Positions 16,081 to 24,552 of a stretch of DNA of 51,567 nucleotides are shown here, piece after piece. The DNA comes from Candidatus Obscuribacterales bacterium. GTDB lineage: Bacteria > Cyanobacteriota > Vampirovibrionia > Obscuribacterales > Obscuribacteraceae. The stretch covers positions 1-51,567 of the forward strand of contig JAGVLS010000042.1 in NCBI GenBank assembly GCA_020054205.1. The letters run 5' to 3'. Made by a program: the position numbers and the translations under genes. Numbering within the stretch: the first letter of the stretch is position 1; each line of letters begins with the position of its first letter. The notes below the pieces were generated by a model. The model saw only the letters and a program-made list of their open reading frames with translations, did no database searches and had not been told where the DNA came from.

Positions 16081-17358
16081 TCATGCCACCTGTGTATGTG
16101 TTAGCTGAGGAACAAATGATTTGCCTGGTCCAGTATATTTAATGCCGAACCAAGTTGCTAAGCTAGCTGCAATATCAACAAAGCCTTTCCGTATGCCTAA
16201 TTGACGATCATCCATGCTCATATTTTGCAAAGATTTAGCATAAGCAATTAAAGGGACAAATTCACGTGTGTGATCAGTGCCTGGTGCAGTTGGATCATTG
16301 CCGTGATCGGATGTGATGATCAGCAAATCATCTTGTTTCATAGCTTTCATAATTTCGCCAAGATAATGATCAATTTCAATCATAGCTTTTGCATAACCAT
16401 CAGTATTGCGTCTGTGTCCCCACAAAGCATCAGTATCAACTAAATTGGTGAAAATAAGTTGCACATTATTTGGTGCATTATTAACTATAGAATGATTTGC
16501 TAAGTCAAATTTGTTGTTGATAGCTTGCAGGGTTAGTTCCAACCCTTCTTTATTGCTGCCTGTATGAATAGCATGAGTTAAGCCTTGCTTATCAAAAATA
16601 TCTTCAATTTTGCCTATGCCCAAAACACCATATTTTTCTGCAAACAGCTTATCCAATAAAGTAGGCTCTGGTGGTTTTACTCCATAATCACGTCTTTCAA
16701 AACTCATGCGTTGATAATTACTCGGGCTGCCTTTAAATGGCCGAGCTATAATTCTTCCTACTCTATGTTTGCCTTGCATAATTTCACGGGCTATTTCGCA
16801 CCATTTGTAAAGCGTTTGCAAAGGTACTGTTTCCACATGAGCAGCAATTTGTAAAACGCTATCACCAGATGTATAAACAATTGGTTGTCCTGTCTTTTGG
16901 TGCAATTCACCAAATTCTTCTAGCACTTCTGTGCCTGACACAGGCTTATTTGAATAAATTTCTTTGACGCCAGTTTCTTTTATAAAGCGAGCAATAATAT
17001 CATCAGGAAAACCATTTGGATAAGTGGGAAATGCAGTTGTGCTTACTATGCCCATCATTTCCCAATGTCCTGTTTGTGTATCTTTGCCATTAGACACTTC
17101 TTGCAATTTGCCATGAATTGCTTTTGGATGATTTGTTGGCTCAACGCCATTAATAGTTGAAATATTTCCTAGTCCTAATGCTGCAAAATTAGGCAATTTC
17201 AGACTACCGACAGCATTAGCTAAATTAGAAAGAGTATTGCATGACGGTAAGTCACCAAATGTTGAGGCATCAGGTGCCGCCCCTACACCACATCCGTCGA
17301 CAATAAGAATAATTGCTCGTTTATCTCGATTGGGATTATTTTCAACGCGATTTGCCAT
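16081..17358 (-). CDS. deoB: Phosphopentomutase
   Basis: Interconverts (deoxy)ribose-1-phosphate and -5-phosphate, linking nucleoside salvage to central metabolism. It belongs to the alkaline-phosphatase superfamily: IILIVDGCGVGAAPDAS supplies the first metal-binding Asp, GKDTQTGHWEMMG carries the phosphorylated Thr, and FTNLVDTD, ITSDHGNDPT and GTDHTREFVPL complete the metal sites. At 425 residues it is full length. It is the first gene of a two-gene operon with purine nucleoside phosphorylase copy 2. Confidence 0.96.
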   Translation of the reverse strand: MANRVENNPNRDKRAIILIVDGCGVGAAPDASTFGDLPSCNTLSNLANAVGSLKLPNFAALGLGNISTINGVEPTNHPKAIHGKLQEVSNGKDTQTGHWEMMGIVSTTAFPTYPNGFPDDIIARFIKETGVKEIYSNKPVSGTEVLEEFGELHQKTGQPIVYTSGDSVLQIAAHVETVPLQTLYKWCEIAREIMQGKHRVGRIIARPFKGSPSNYQRMSFERRDYGVKPPEPTLLDKLFAEKYGVLGIGKIEDIFDKQGLTHAIHTGSNKEGLELTLQAINNKFDLANHSIVNNAPNNVQLIFTNLVDTDALWGHRRNTDGYAKAMIEIDHYLGEIMKAMKQDDLLIITSDHGNDPTAPGTDHTREFVPLIAYAKSLQNMSMDDRQLGIRKGFVDIAASLATWFGIKYTGPGKSFVPQLTHTQVA

Positions 17359-17473
17359 GACAATTTGCCTGCTTACAAAAGATGTCTTTCAAATTTAGCA
17401 GAATTAGCGATAAAGACAAATCAACTGTTGCTTAGAATTGACAAGATTAAAGGAAGTTCAAATATTTCTTGAT

Positions 17474-17737
17474 TTATCGACGTTTGAATTGTTTATATAT
17501 CTCGTCATCGTTTCTTCTTCCAACAAGAACAATATACAAAATTGATTTGTCGAATTTGTAAACAATACGAAATTCCCCAATGCTAGTTCGAAAAAATTCT
17601 CCGTCCAGATCAATTGAATCGTTTGGACGTGCATCTTTCATGAGTGAAACTATTTTGTTCCAAATCTGACGAGATTGTTTGGATTCAAGAGTAGTTAAAA
17701 AATCAGCAGCAAAATTAGATAGATTAAGACTTCTCAC
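17474..17737 (-). CDS. RelE/ParE-superfamily toxin
   Basis: An 87-residue toxin-like protein with the RelE/YoeB-type layout: a helical N-terminus, then GEFFRTSIGEFRIVYKFDKSI strands, ending VLVGRRNDDEIYKQFKRR. It overlaps the upstream antitoxin gene by 14 nt. RelE-type toxins cleave mRNA on the ribosome; that activity here is inferred from family. Confidence 0.88.
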   Translation of the reverse strand: MRSLNLSNFAADFLTTLESKQSRQIWNKIVSLMKDARPNDSIDLDGEFFRTSIGEFRIVYKFDKSILYIVLVGRRNDDEIYKQFKRR

Positions 17738-17978
17738 CTAATCCAGCCTTTAAAAGTTTCATTGATCTTTTGACGCCGATATAGCCAGACTTTTCGGCTT
17801 TCTTGGCTTCTGCCAACCAATATGAATTTTCTAGGGCGAGAAAACGCTCATATTCTTCGTATGAGATAAGAACCGCTACAGGACGGTCTTTCTTTTGGAT
17901 TTGGACCGGTTCAGAATGGACCTTTTCTAAATATTGGCCGAATCGAGTTTTGGCATCGGTGGCAGAGACTGTTTTCAT
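17724..17978 (-). CDS. Phd/YefM-family antitoxin of the RelE pair
   Basis: An 84-residue antitoxin with the typical opening MKTVSATDAKTRFGQYL and core PVQIQKKDRPVAVLISYEEYERF. A GGAG lies upstream of the ATG. The promoter and palindrome at 18000-18028 fit autoregulation. This is the third toxin-antitoxin pair in 18 kb. Confidence 0.92.
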   Translation of the reverse strand: MKTVSATDAKTRFGQYLEKVHSEPVQIQKKDRPVAVLISYEEYERFLALENSYWLAEAKKAEKSGYIGVKRSMKLLKAGLGEKS

Positions 17979-17999
17979 AAATCATCACTCCTGTTGATT

Positions 18000-18028
18000 A
18001 TTATAGTTGAAACAGCTGTTTTGGTCAA
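18000..18028 (-). promoter_or_regulatory. YefM/RelE promoter with palindrome in the spacer
   Basis: On the minus strand TTGACC (18028-18023) and a consensus TATAAT (18005-18000) are 17 bp apart. The spacer contains the perfect 12-bp palindrome AAACAGCTGTTT (18010-18021). This is close to an ideal sigma-70 promoter with an embedded operator. Confidence 0.88.
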
Positions 18029-18065
18029 TATAGTTAAAATCATACGATATGCCATAGTATAATTG

Positions 18066-18380
18066 AGAAGAAAAGTACAACCTCAGTAAAATGCGTTAGG
18101 TGGGGAGCGGTAATTGTGATTGATAAATTATTGGTTGGGAGACTCAAAATGCAAATATCGTTTATCGATAATCGATAAACGATATTTAGAACTCGTATCC
18201 CACCAGCCTGCCTAAGCTCGACCAGCCAGAAATAGGAAAATGAATAAAGCCTATTGTCCCAAAAAGGTATAAAAAGATAAAAATGTGGCTGAGGCTTACT
18301 TAGGGCAGTTTTCACCCAAAAGCCTCAACCATCAGACGCTCTTCACTGAACTTGTACGAAGAAAAGGTACAGCCTCAGTA
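18066..18380. repeat. Imperfect direct repeat in a non-coding region
   Basis: A 25-nt sequence around 18066-18089 (GAAGAAAAGTACAACCTCAG) recurs around 18359-18380 (GAAGAAAAGGTACAGCCTCAG). The 290 bp between hold a 31-bp palindrome and a TGAGGCTT/AAGCCTCA hairpin. No gene is visible in 17979-18442. Confidence 0.5.
18155..18185. other. 31-bp perfect palindrome
   Basis: Two 15-nt arms, ATATCGTTTATCGAT and ATCGATAAACGATAT, flank a single central A. A single-base loop makes an RNA hairpin unlikely, so a dimeric DNA-binding protein site is more plausible. It lies between the YefM/RelE promoter and the minus-strand membrane gene cluster and is not next to any start codon. Confidence 0.7.
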
Positions 18381-18425
18381 GCCCGGTTTGTGCAGCTGAA
18401 TTTGCAGTTTGCACAAGCCGGGCTA
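18379..18425 (-). terminator. Strong hairpin after the 18443-20759 cluster
   Basis: TAGCCCGGTTTGTGCA (18379-18394) and TGCACAAGCCGGGCTA (18410-18425) pair over 16 positions with one mismatch. It lies 18 nt past the stop of the last minus-strand gene. It lacks a U-tract, so termination is probable but not certain. Confidence 0.6.
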
Positions 18426-18442
18426 TGAAACGTATGCTTATT

Positions 18443-18820
18443 TTATCGATTGATCCACACATAGAGTGGTGAATTACTCCATGGATTTAAAAAAGCAAGA
18501 GCAACAATGCCTGCGCCGGTAAGTCCACCAGCAATCATGGCTACAATTACTGGAATAACTATTGATCCAAATGCCAAAAGAAGGATAGCTCCAACCAAGA
18601 AACTGATGAAAGCATGACCAGTAATCGATTTGTCTTGCCTTCGCAATGCCATTACAGTTGAAAGTGTAGTATAAAACCCGAATGTGAATGTAAATATGCC
18701 TGACAAAAAAGTCATAGCCAAAGCCACCCAGATGGTGCAAGCGATGCACGAAAGTACGCCGATGTACACTAAGCACTTTGCTGTAGTAGCGAGATGTTTT
18801 GTTGTTCTTGAACTGAACAT
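18443..18820 (-). CDS. Small membrane protein
   Basis: Not recognised. The 125-residue product has three to four hydrophobic segments (about residues 13-52, 70-85 and 87-112) and short polar loops. AGGA lies 8 nt before the ATG. Last gene of a minus-strand set of small membrane and exported proteins. Confidence 0.7.
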   Translation of the reverse strand: MFSSRTTKHLATTAKCLVYIGVLSCIACTIWVALAMTFLSGIFTFTFGFYTTLSTVMALRRQDKSITGHAFISFLVGAILLLAFGSIVIPVIVAMIAGGLTGAGIVALAFLNPWSNSPLYVWINR

Positions 18821-18863
18821 TTTTATGTTCCTATGTTTCTTTTTGTGTCTGTTTGTATTTTCT

Positions 18864-19211
18864 TTAAACAGACGATTTCAATCCGATTGGACAACCTAAC
18901 AACAGCGTAATAACAAACGCAACAACGCCATTGAGTATCATTGTGCAAAAAATAGCATTGCTGGACGTATTAAGGACTTCTAGAAAAACAGCTGCTGAAA
19001 ATACAGTCAATGGAATTATCATAATTAGAAGAATTCCAGCTATTTGATGAAAAGCAGCTTCTTTCCACAGCTTTTTTCTATCTGTTTTGGGTGTGGCAAA
19101 AAAGATACAAGCTACACCGACGAAAAAAGCCATAAGAGCTGCCAGCCAACCAAAAATCGCCAAACAAAAAGGACTGAGTGGCTGGAATGAAAGAGAAAAG
19201 TCCATGACCAT
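18864..19211 (-). CDS. Small membrane protein
   Basis: Not recognised. The 115-residue product (from ATG 19211, after AAAGGA) has three hydrophobic segments around residues 10-38, 55-78 and 88-106. A second in-frame ATG at 19205 is equally possible. It ends 44 nt before the next membrane protein gene. Confidence 0.7.
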   Translation of the reverse strand: MVMDFSLSFQPLSPFCLAIFGWLAALMAFFVGVACIFFATPKTDRKKLWKEAAFHQIAGILLIMIIPLTVFSAAVFLEVLNTSSNAIFCTMILNGVVAFVITLLLGCPIGLKSSV

Positions 19212-19229
19212 CAATGGAGGTGTCCTTTC

Positions 19230-19715
19230 TTAGCTACTACTTTTTCTATCCGTTATACGCTTGGAAAGACGGTTGGCATATCCAACCAAATCATCCTTGC
19301 TCATGGCTTCGAAAAATACAGTGAAAAAAGTTCCTCCTCGCAATTCAGAGCTGCAAGCAATATCGGAAAAACGGAAAAGGACGACGTCCCACATCTTGCG
19401 CGCAGCATTACTTGATCGCTTTTGTGCTTTTTCGATGATGTATTCGTCAATATTTCCGTCTTGATTATCATCAAGCGAGTCAAATTGGTCTAGAACAAAT
19501 TGACAGATGCGATCAATTTCTTTGATCTGGTTTTCGTCAAGATGTTCTTCACGGTAGAACTTTGCCTTTTCTTCAGCGACTCGCGTCTGTTCTTTTACTG
19601 ATGCTTCAATACCGCTATAACCTAATTGTGCACGCGCCGAATTTGGATTTAGACTCAGAGCCAAGAGAATGATACTAGCAATTAGACTTGTGTGGAGAAA
19701 ACGTGTGGCAAACAT
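19230..19715 (-). CDS. Exported protein with a possible EF-hand loop
   Basis: Not recognised as a named family. From ATG 19715 (after AAAGG) the N-terminus is a signal peptide ending near SARAQ. A calcium-binding-like loop, DDNQDGNIDEYI (about residues 79-90), matches the first eight EF-hand positions, but position 12 is Ile rather than Glu, so calcium binding is doubtful. The rest is helical. 161 residues; probably periplasmic. Confidence 0.7.
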   Translation of the reverse strand: MFATRFLHTSLIASIILLALSLNPNSARAQLGYSGIEASVKEQTRVAEEKAKFYREEHLDENQIKEIDRICQFVLDQFDSLDDNQDGNIDEYIIEKAQKRSSNAARKMWDVVLFRFSDIACSSELRGGTFFTVFFEAMSKDDLVGYANRLSKRITDRKSSS

Positions 19716-19771
19716 GCTATTGCCTTTCTTTGATTTTTTCTTTTGATCGTCTTTACTTGTTGTTATTTGCT

Positions 19772-20221
19772 TTATGCCTGCGTTTGCTGACGCATGCAAG
19801 AGACATATCTTGCTACAGGAGGATGAACACCGGCAAGGATAATTAAAGTAATTACAAAGTAGGTAATGCAAGGCACATAATAGTAAGTGCCCGGTATCAA
19901 GAGCCAAGTGATAAAAGGAGTGAGTACACAAAATACCAAACTGGTATTAATGTAAGCAACCCGAAACCAAAAGAGTTCTATTTTATCGGGAAATAGAGAT
20001 AGATGCAAACCATTTTTGTGAGTGACATACAAATTTCCCAGCCAAGCCAGTCCAGCAATTATGCCTTGTGCAAGTAGCACTTGTCCCCAGCACAAATTAG
20101 GATGCCAAAAAATTCCTACTATGAGAATCACGAGCGCAGCACGAAAATTCCACTGAATCATTTCCAGAATTCCATTTAAACCAGCGAGCATTGCAGTTGC
20201 TTTTAGACGTTTGTTTGTCAT
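19772..20221 (-). CDS. Membrane protein, four TM segments
   Basis: Not recognised. The 149-residue product has hydrophobic segments around 27-40, 47-66, 88-107 and 113-130 and ends in a short polar tail. The ribosome binding site is weak (GGAAAG, distant). It belongs to the minus-strand group 18443-20759. Confidence 0.7.
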   Translation of the reverse strand: MTNKRLKATAMLAGLNGILEMIQWNFRAALVILIVGIFWHPNLCWGQVLLAQGIIAGLAWLGNLYVTHKNGLHLSLFPDKIELFWFRVAYINTSLVFCVLTPFITWLLIPGTYYYVPCITYFVITLIILAGVHPPVARYVSCMRQQTQA

Positions 20222-20288
20222 TTGTGTGCTTTCTGCTTTCCATCATGAAATATTTCAATTTCAATTACCCTAAATAAGTAGCGTGCTT

Positions 20289-20759
20289 TTATTTATGTGC
20301 TAATTCAGTATGATGAATTGGCTCACTGTCAATAGTTTGGTCGCCGCTCAAAACCAAACGGCATGTTTGTTGTAGAGATTCGATGCTTCTGAGCAAACGC
20401 TTTGCTAAAGCCAACTTGGTTTGGGCTAGCGTTTGATCTAAAATGCAAAGCTCGGCTTCCGGTTGAGAAAGCTTATAGTTGGCTGAAAGCAAAGCTGGCT
20501 GATTGGAAGCTGCATTTGTTGTTGGTTCGCTGTACTTGTTAAAACTTTTCAACAACGTATCTACTTGCAGAATCAAAAGATCAGTTTGCTCTAGCAAACC
20601 AATGATAAACAAAGCAATAACCCCATCATCTGGATCGGTGGAATCGTTTAGCGACTCAATTTCCCTCTTTGTCGCTTCACTTCTTGTGCGACTTAAAGCC
20701 AAAGCATTTTGTAAATCAATCAAGTTTTTGATGCTGCCAAAATTAGTTGAAATCACCAT
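20289..20759 (-). CDS. Hypothetical helical protein
   Basis: Not recognised. From ATG 20759, after AAGGAG, the product has 156 residues, is predominantly helical (ALALSRTRSEATKREIESL; LGLLEQ-type leucine spacing) and has no signal peptide. First gene of the minus-strand group ending at 18443. Confidence 0.65.
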   Translation of the reverse strand: MVISTNFGSIKNLIDLQNALALSRTRSEATKREIESLNDSTDPDDGVIALFIIGLLEQTDLLILQVDTLLKSFNKYSEPTTNAASNQPALLSANYKLSQPEAELCILDQTLAQTKLALAKRLLRSIESLQQTCRLVLSGDQTIDSEPIHHTELAHK

Positions 20760-21133
20760 AGCGTTTGCTCCTTCGTCTATGTGTTTGATGGTTAAGTAGC
20801 TTGGGCTCACTACTTGTAGTGGGCAAAAAGAAATAAATTAAAAGAGAGACGAGTTTTTAGGAGTTTGTTTAGTGCTAAATCTAAGAGTATGAAAAGGAAC
20901 ATTAAACCTTAAATCTCTTAGGAAAGAGATCTCAAGAAATATCAAGGATTATTTATTTACTGGTGTTTAGAAAGCTCTGCTGTATTAGCTTTTCGCCTTG
21001 TTATTGCAGTATCTTCACAAACCCCTTGGCAAGCATTAACAAAATGATATTCTTAAAGATGCTCGCTTAGCTGCGCTAATTCTGGGAATAAGCAATAGCA
21101 GGGAAGCAATAATAGAGAGAGCTGGGGTCAAAA
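20760..21133. other. Non-coding gap between divergent genes
   Basis: This 374-bp AT-rich stretch must hold the promoters of the minus-strand group and the MerR-type gene. Small hairpins are visible (AAGTAG/CTACTT near 20795-20817; ATCTCTT/AAGAGAT near 20913-20931). I see no gene. Confidence 0.55.
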
Positions 21134-21913
21134 ATGAACCAATTAGACTTACTTTCCATCAATACAGTTGCTGCCAGATTAGGATTATCTGTTCATCAAT
21201 TAAGGCGTTGGGAGTTAATGTTCGGTTTAGAAATTAAGCGGGGTCGTGGACAGCAAAGGCAGTACCGGCCAGAAGATTTGTCTGTTTTAGAACGTATAAA
21301 AGAATTAGTTGAACAAGGTTGGCCAACCTCACAAATTCGTCCACAGCTTGAGGCAGAAGGACTGATTACGCCCAAGCTTATTGGTATGCCACAAAATCCA
21401 GGCAATCCTGAAGTAATGATGGAGTCATTAATCGGCTTGCGCAGTTTCGCTGAGCGCCGTTTCATTGAAGTATCCAAACAAATAGATGAGCTTAGACAGC
21501 TAATTATTTCCATTACATTAAAACAAGAACTAAAAGGTGAGCCGGCTTCGCCCTGGCAGCCATTGGAAGAAGAATTTGTCCCTCACGCAGAAGACAGACC
21601 AGTGCAAGAAATTTCAATTGGTCCTGATGTAAATGTGTCTAGTCCAAATATGTCTTCCACTAATTTTGTTCATAGTCCAGGCAAACTAGCTTTAGGGGAA
21701 GTGACAGATCAAAACTATTTGACACTTTTAGGCAAAGCTTTAGACTTGGTCGGTTGGAGTGACGAACAAGCTGATCAGTATTGCAATCAAGCTTTTCATA
21801 TTGCTCATTGGGATGAATTAGGGCGCAGCCACGCTGAAAAAATGATTGAATATTTGCAAGAGCTTATGAATGGTAGCGAACAAAGTGAAGAAAGCGAAGT
21901 TAGCACCACTTAG
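21134..21913 (+). CDS. MerR-type HTH transcriptional regulator
   Basis: DNA-binding regulator. The N-terminal LLSINTVAARLGLSVHQLRRWELMFGLEIKRGRGQ is a MerR winged helix-turn-helix (about residues 6-72, with YRPEDLSVLERIKEL). A helical linker follows (residues 95-135), then a low-complexity Pro/Glu/Ser region and a C-terminal helical domain (188-250). No metal-binding Cys motif of classical MerR sensors is seen, so the signal is unknown. It may control the operon 22339-24452 downstream. Confidence 0.85.
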   Translation: MNQLDLLSINTVAARLGLSVHQLRRWELMFGLEIKRGRGQQRQYRPEDLSVLERIKELVEQGWPTSQIRPQLEAEGLITPKLIGMPQNPGNPEVMMESLIGLRSFAERRFIEVSKQIDELRQLIISITLKQELKGEPASPWQPLEEEFVPHAEDRPVQEISIGPDVNVSSPNMSSTNFVHSPGKLALGEVTDQNYLTLLGKALDLVGWSDEQADQYCNQAFHIAHWDELGRSHAEKMIEYLQELMNGSEQSEESEVSTT

Positions 21914-22038
21914 GCTAGCTTAATTTTAGGCTTATATCTAAAACTAGAGAGATAATAGATCTCTGATAGCTACGCTAATGCTTTAGATATTAAGTTTCCA
22001 AGAAATGATAAATATATGTGGGACAAGGACTTTAATGG

Positions 22039-22080
22039 CTTAACACAACTACTTATTTCTTGTAGTTGTTAAGAGGCTTT
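22039..22080 (+). terminator. Probable terminator after the MerR-type gene
   Basis: CTTAACACAACTAC (22039-22052) pairs with GTAGTTGTTAAG (22062-22073) with one bulge, followed by AGGCTTTTGTT. The U-tract is interrupted. Confidence 0.6.
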
Positions 22081-22089
22081 TGTTAGCCT

Positions 22090-22195
22090 TAGATAACACT
22101 TTTCCTCTCTTTTATATCAAGGAGTTTAAACCAGAAAAGCAAAGCTAGAACAACAAAAAGAGCTAATTCTGGTTTCAAACGTAATAAGAAGAGAA
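22090..22195 (+). promoter_or_regulatory. Recurrent leader motif, copy C, upstream of the HD/DCD/ATPase operon
   Basis: TTTCCTCTCTTTTATATCAAGGAG followed by TTTAAACCAGAAAAGC matches the other copies; this shows the operon shares a control region with the other accessory clusters. CCAGAA (about 22131) can pair with TTCTGG (about 22170), with an inner AGCTA pairing. Quoted blocks are separated here; the exact start of transcription is not visible. Confidence 0.5.
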
Positions 22196-22338
22196 AACTG
22201 TCTTGGTTTTTTGACGCAGGTGTAATGCGTCAATCAGCGAGTGAGCTGAAAAACCGTTTACAAAATAAGGCGAGCAGCGCTCGTCTGAATTAGCGCGCGT
22301 ACGCTTTTTAGCTTGCGCCCATGGGAGAAAGGATCGGT

Positions 22339-23250
22339 ATGTGTCATGTAATCAGTGAGTTGGATGAGGCAATTGATTTTGCGCAATGCCTTTTCCGAGA
22401 TGAACGCCTCCTCGATGTTTATCGTTGGGGAGACAAGAATTCTTATGCGCAAACCAAGCACGGCATTGAACATGCCAATGACGTGCGGGATCTAGCGGTA
22501 CGCATGGCGGCAGCAGTTGCTACTCGTTACCCAGGACGGTTAGACCATTGGACGCAACATGTGGTTGCTCCAATTGGTGCTTTCTTGCATGATGTTGGGC
22601 GCAGTATCGATGTTGCCAATCACGATATTGCAGGAGCTAAGTGGGCAAATACTTTCTTGCGAGAGTGCAAGAATTTCCAAGGTTGTCGCATATTGTCCGA
22701 TGAGGTGGTAAATCGCTTGGTGCGCATTATTCAGTGCCATCGTGGCAAACGCTTCAACAAGATGAGAATGGTTGATCCAGCGCTCGATCTTGTTGTGCTA
22801 GCCGATAAGTGCATTGGGGATGAAGATCGAGTCCGTTGGCTCCAGCGTACTTACTTGGAAGGACTGCGTTGGGTGGGACTGACTTGGGTGCCTGAATATT
22901 TTGAGGGGCTGAAGAACCAGTATCCTACTTGCTGGGGTTGGCTACCAATTGATAAAGGTGTTGTTCACCACCGCATTAATTTTGCCATTCGCAGTGCTTC
23001 ATTGGATCTCGATAGTGATTCGGAAGACATGGTGCTGAAGCTAAAGCTCAAACCAAATGTGATGTCGCCGTCTGAGATTTTCGGCAACGATTATTATGCA
23101 GACGCTTATCACGCTTGTTCGAGAGCAGCAAAACACCTGGGCTTCAAGTTTCGCCTTGAGTTCAATGGTGAGCGCTTTTTGTTCCATGATGAAGGCAATC
23201 CCCCGGGTTGGGTGCCGGTCAATACTGTTGCACTGAATCGTGGTGGGTGA
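22339..23250 (+). CDS. HD-domain phosphohydrolase
   Basis: HD enzymes are metal-dependent phosphohydrolases, often acting on nucleotides. All ligands are in place: H45 in HGIEHANDV, H84-D85 in FLHDVGRS, H95 in ANHD, H134, and D156 in VVLADKC. Residues ~200-303 form a C-terminal region I do not recognise (LKLKLKPNVMSPSEIFGNDYYADAY). ATG 22339 follows GAAAGGA; an upstream in-frame ATG at 22321 has no binding site. First gene of a three-gene operon with a dCTP-deaminase-like protein and an ABC ATPase. Its substrate is inferred to be a (deoxy)nucleotide from this context. Confidence 0.85.
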   Translation: MCHVISELDEAIDFAQCLFRDERLLDVYRWGDKNSYAQTKHGIEHANDVRDLAVRMAAAVATRYPGRLDHWTQHVVAPIGAFLHDVGRSIDVANHDIAGAKWANTFLRECKNFQGCRILSDEVVNRLVRIIQCHRGKRFNKMRMVDPALDLVVLADKCIGDEDRVRWLQRTYLEGLRWVGLTWVPEYFEGLKNQYPTCWGWLPIDKGVVHHRINFAIRSASLDLDSDSEDMVLKLKLKPNVMSPSEIFGNDYYADAYHACSRAAKHLGFKFRLEFNGERFLFHDEGNPPGWVPVNTVALNRGG

Positions 23251-23286
23251 AACAGGTATATAAACAAAGAAAAGAAAGGGCATTAT

Positions 23287-23901
23287 ATGCCAGGACATTT
23301 GTCAAATCGAGCTATTTGGGAGGCTCTTGACGCGGGACACATCCGAATCACGCCTGAGCCAGCGCGAACCATTGAAGGCGCGCGACCAGGATATGATTCG
23401 GATGCTGTCAACTTGACTCTGGACAAGGTGTTTCTCAGACCAAACAAACCACATAGAGGTCGTATTGCCTTTGACCCCGACCGATGGGATGTGAAGCAAT
23501 TCCTTGCTCAAAATGCGCAAAAGATCGAGCTGCCTGATGATGGCTCTATCATGCTTGCTCCGGGTGAGCTTCTGCTTGCTCAGACGCAAGAGGTGATAAG
23601 CTTTCCCCCTGCCAAAAATGAAGGCGATCCTTCATACACAGGCTACGTCTTTGGCCGTTCGACATGTGCCCGCTGTGGTTTTACTGCAGCTAGTTTTGAT
23701 GCGCCATGTATTCACCATGGAAATGACCAGAAGATAACATTGGAGCTCGTCAATGCTGGCAGTTGGACCATTGTGCTTCGACCCGGAATGCTCATTTGCC
23801 AGCTCGTGATTGAGCAACTTGTTGGTCGTCCGGAATGCCGCTTGTCGCAATTTCATCAGCAAGGGAGTCCTTGTGGGGGCAAAGAAAACACATGCTCTTA
23901 A
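23287..23901 (+). CDS. dCTP deaminase/dUTPase-fold protein
   Basis: Member of the trimeric dCTP deaminase family, which converts dCTP to dUTP or dUMP. LSNRAIWEALDAGHIRITP matches the family opening. GRSTCARCG carries R124 and R129 of the RSSxAR motif, TLELVN holds E153 at the position of the catalytic Glu, and LRPGMLICQL ends the core. The usual IDPG is replaced by IHHG (142-145), so activity or specificity may be altered. At 204 residues it is slightly longer than the family. GAAAGG precedes the ATG. It overlaps the ATPase gene by 10 nt. Confidence 0.85.
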   Translation: MPGHLSNRAIWEALDAGHIRITPEPARTIEGARPGYDSDAVNLTLDKVFLRPNKPHRGRIAFDPDRWDVKQFLAQNAQKIELPDDGSIMLAPGELLLAQTQEVISFPPAKNEGDPSYTGYVFGRSTCARCGFTAASFDAPCIHHGNDQKITLELVNAGSWTIVLRPGMLICQLVIEQLVGRPECRLSQFHQQGSPCGGKENTCS

Positions 23902-24452
23902 GTGCAAGTTTCCAAAAAGATTTTCGTTGCTTTCATGTGGGGGACTGCATAAAATTTCGCCCTGGTGTCAACTTGTTGGTGGGTGACCAGGGTACAGGAA
24001 AAAGCAGTTTGTTGTTTGCTTTGAGCAAGATGGCAACCAGCAGAGGTGACCCACCTTTGGTGGTAGAAACCGATTGTCTGACAACGACTTATGGCTTTGA
24101 TTTTGAGAAAGACAATCTCAGGATCAAATCTGATTTGTCGAAAGACCCAGTCAGGTTTCATGCTCAGATGGCTGGACATTTTGTTAGTCATGGACAATTT
24201 GTCAACGCCATTCTTCTAGGTTGCCTGGAAAAACCTGAAGCAGCTACTTTTTTCATGGATGAGCCGGACATGGCTTTGTCCATTCGGTCAATCCGCCGTT
24301 TGAGCGAATTGTTGAAAGAATTGGCTGCCAAAGGACACCAGGTCATTGCATCAGCTCACAACCCCTATCTCATCGAATCGTTTCCAGAAGTGTATTCACT
24401 TGAACATCGCCGTTGGATGAGTTCAGGTGAGTTTATCGAAAGCCAGATCTGA
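23892..24452 (+). CDS. Compact ABC-type ATPase
   Basis: A 186-residue ATPase with Walker A GDQGTGKSS (31-39), a signature-like VSHGQ, Walker B TFFMDEPDMALS and the H-loop ASAHNPYLIE. It resembles AAA_21/ABC-type ATPases of defence systems and SMC/RecF-like proteins but lacks any coiled-coil or membrane part. The ATG at 23892 overlaps the dCTP-deaminase-like gene by 10 nt, so expression is coupled. An upstream GTG/TTG extension would lie entirely in the previous gene. Role in the operon is unknown; a sensor or regulator of the two enzymes is an inference. Confidence 0.85.
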   Translation: MLLSASFQKDFRCFHVGDCIKFRPGVNLLVGDQGTGKSSLLFALSKMATSRGDPPLVVETDCLTTTYGFDFEKDNLRIKSDLSKDPVRFHAQMAGHFVSHGQFVNAILLGCLEKPEAATFFMDEPDMALSIRSIRRLSELLKELAAKGHQVIASAHNPYLIESFPEVYSLEHRRWMSSGEFIESQI

Positions 24453-24467
24453 TGGCAGATTTTTCAG

Positions 24468-24520
24468 GAGGGCCAGCCTGCATGTCATGCTGATGCGTGG
24501 CCCAGGCTGGCTCTCTTTTC
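24468..24520 (+). terminator. Intrinsic terminator of the HD/DCD/ATPase operon
   Basis: GAGGGCCAGCCTG (24468-24480) pairs with CAGGCTGGCTCTC (24503-24515) with one G-T pair, followed by TTTT. Confidence 0.85.
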
Positions 24521-24552
24521 ACTCACTGAAAAAAGAAAGAGGAGAAAAAACC

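Noticed and set aside
18155..18185. The palindrome as an intrinsic terminator
   Set aside because: A one-base loop cannot form a normal RNA hairpin cap and neither side has a T-run.
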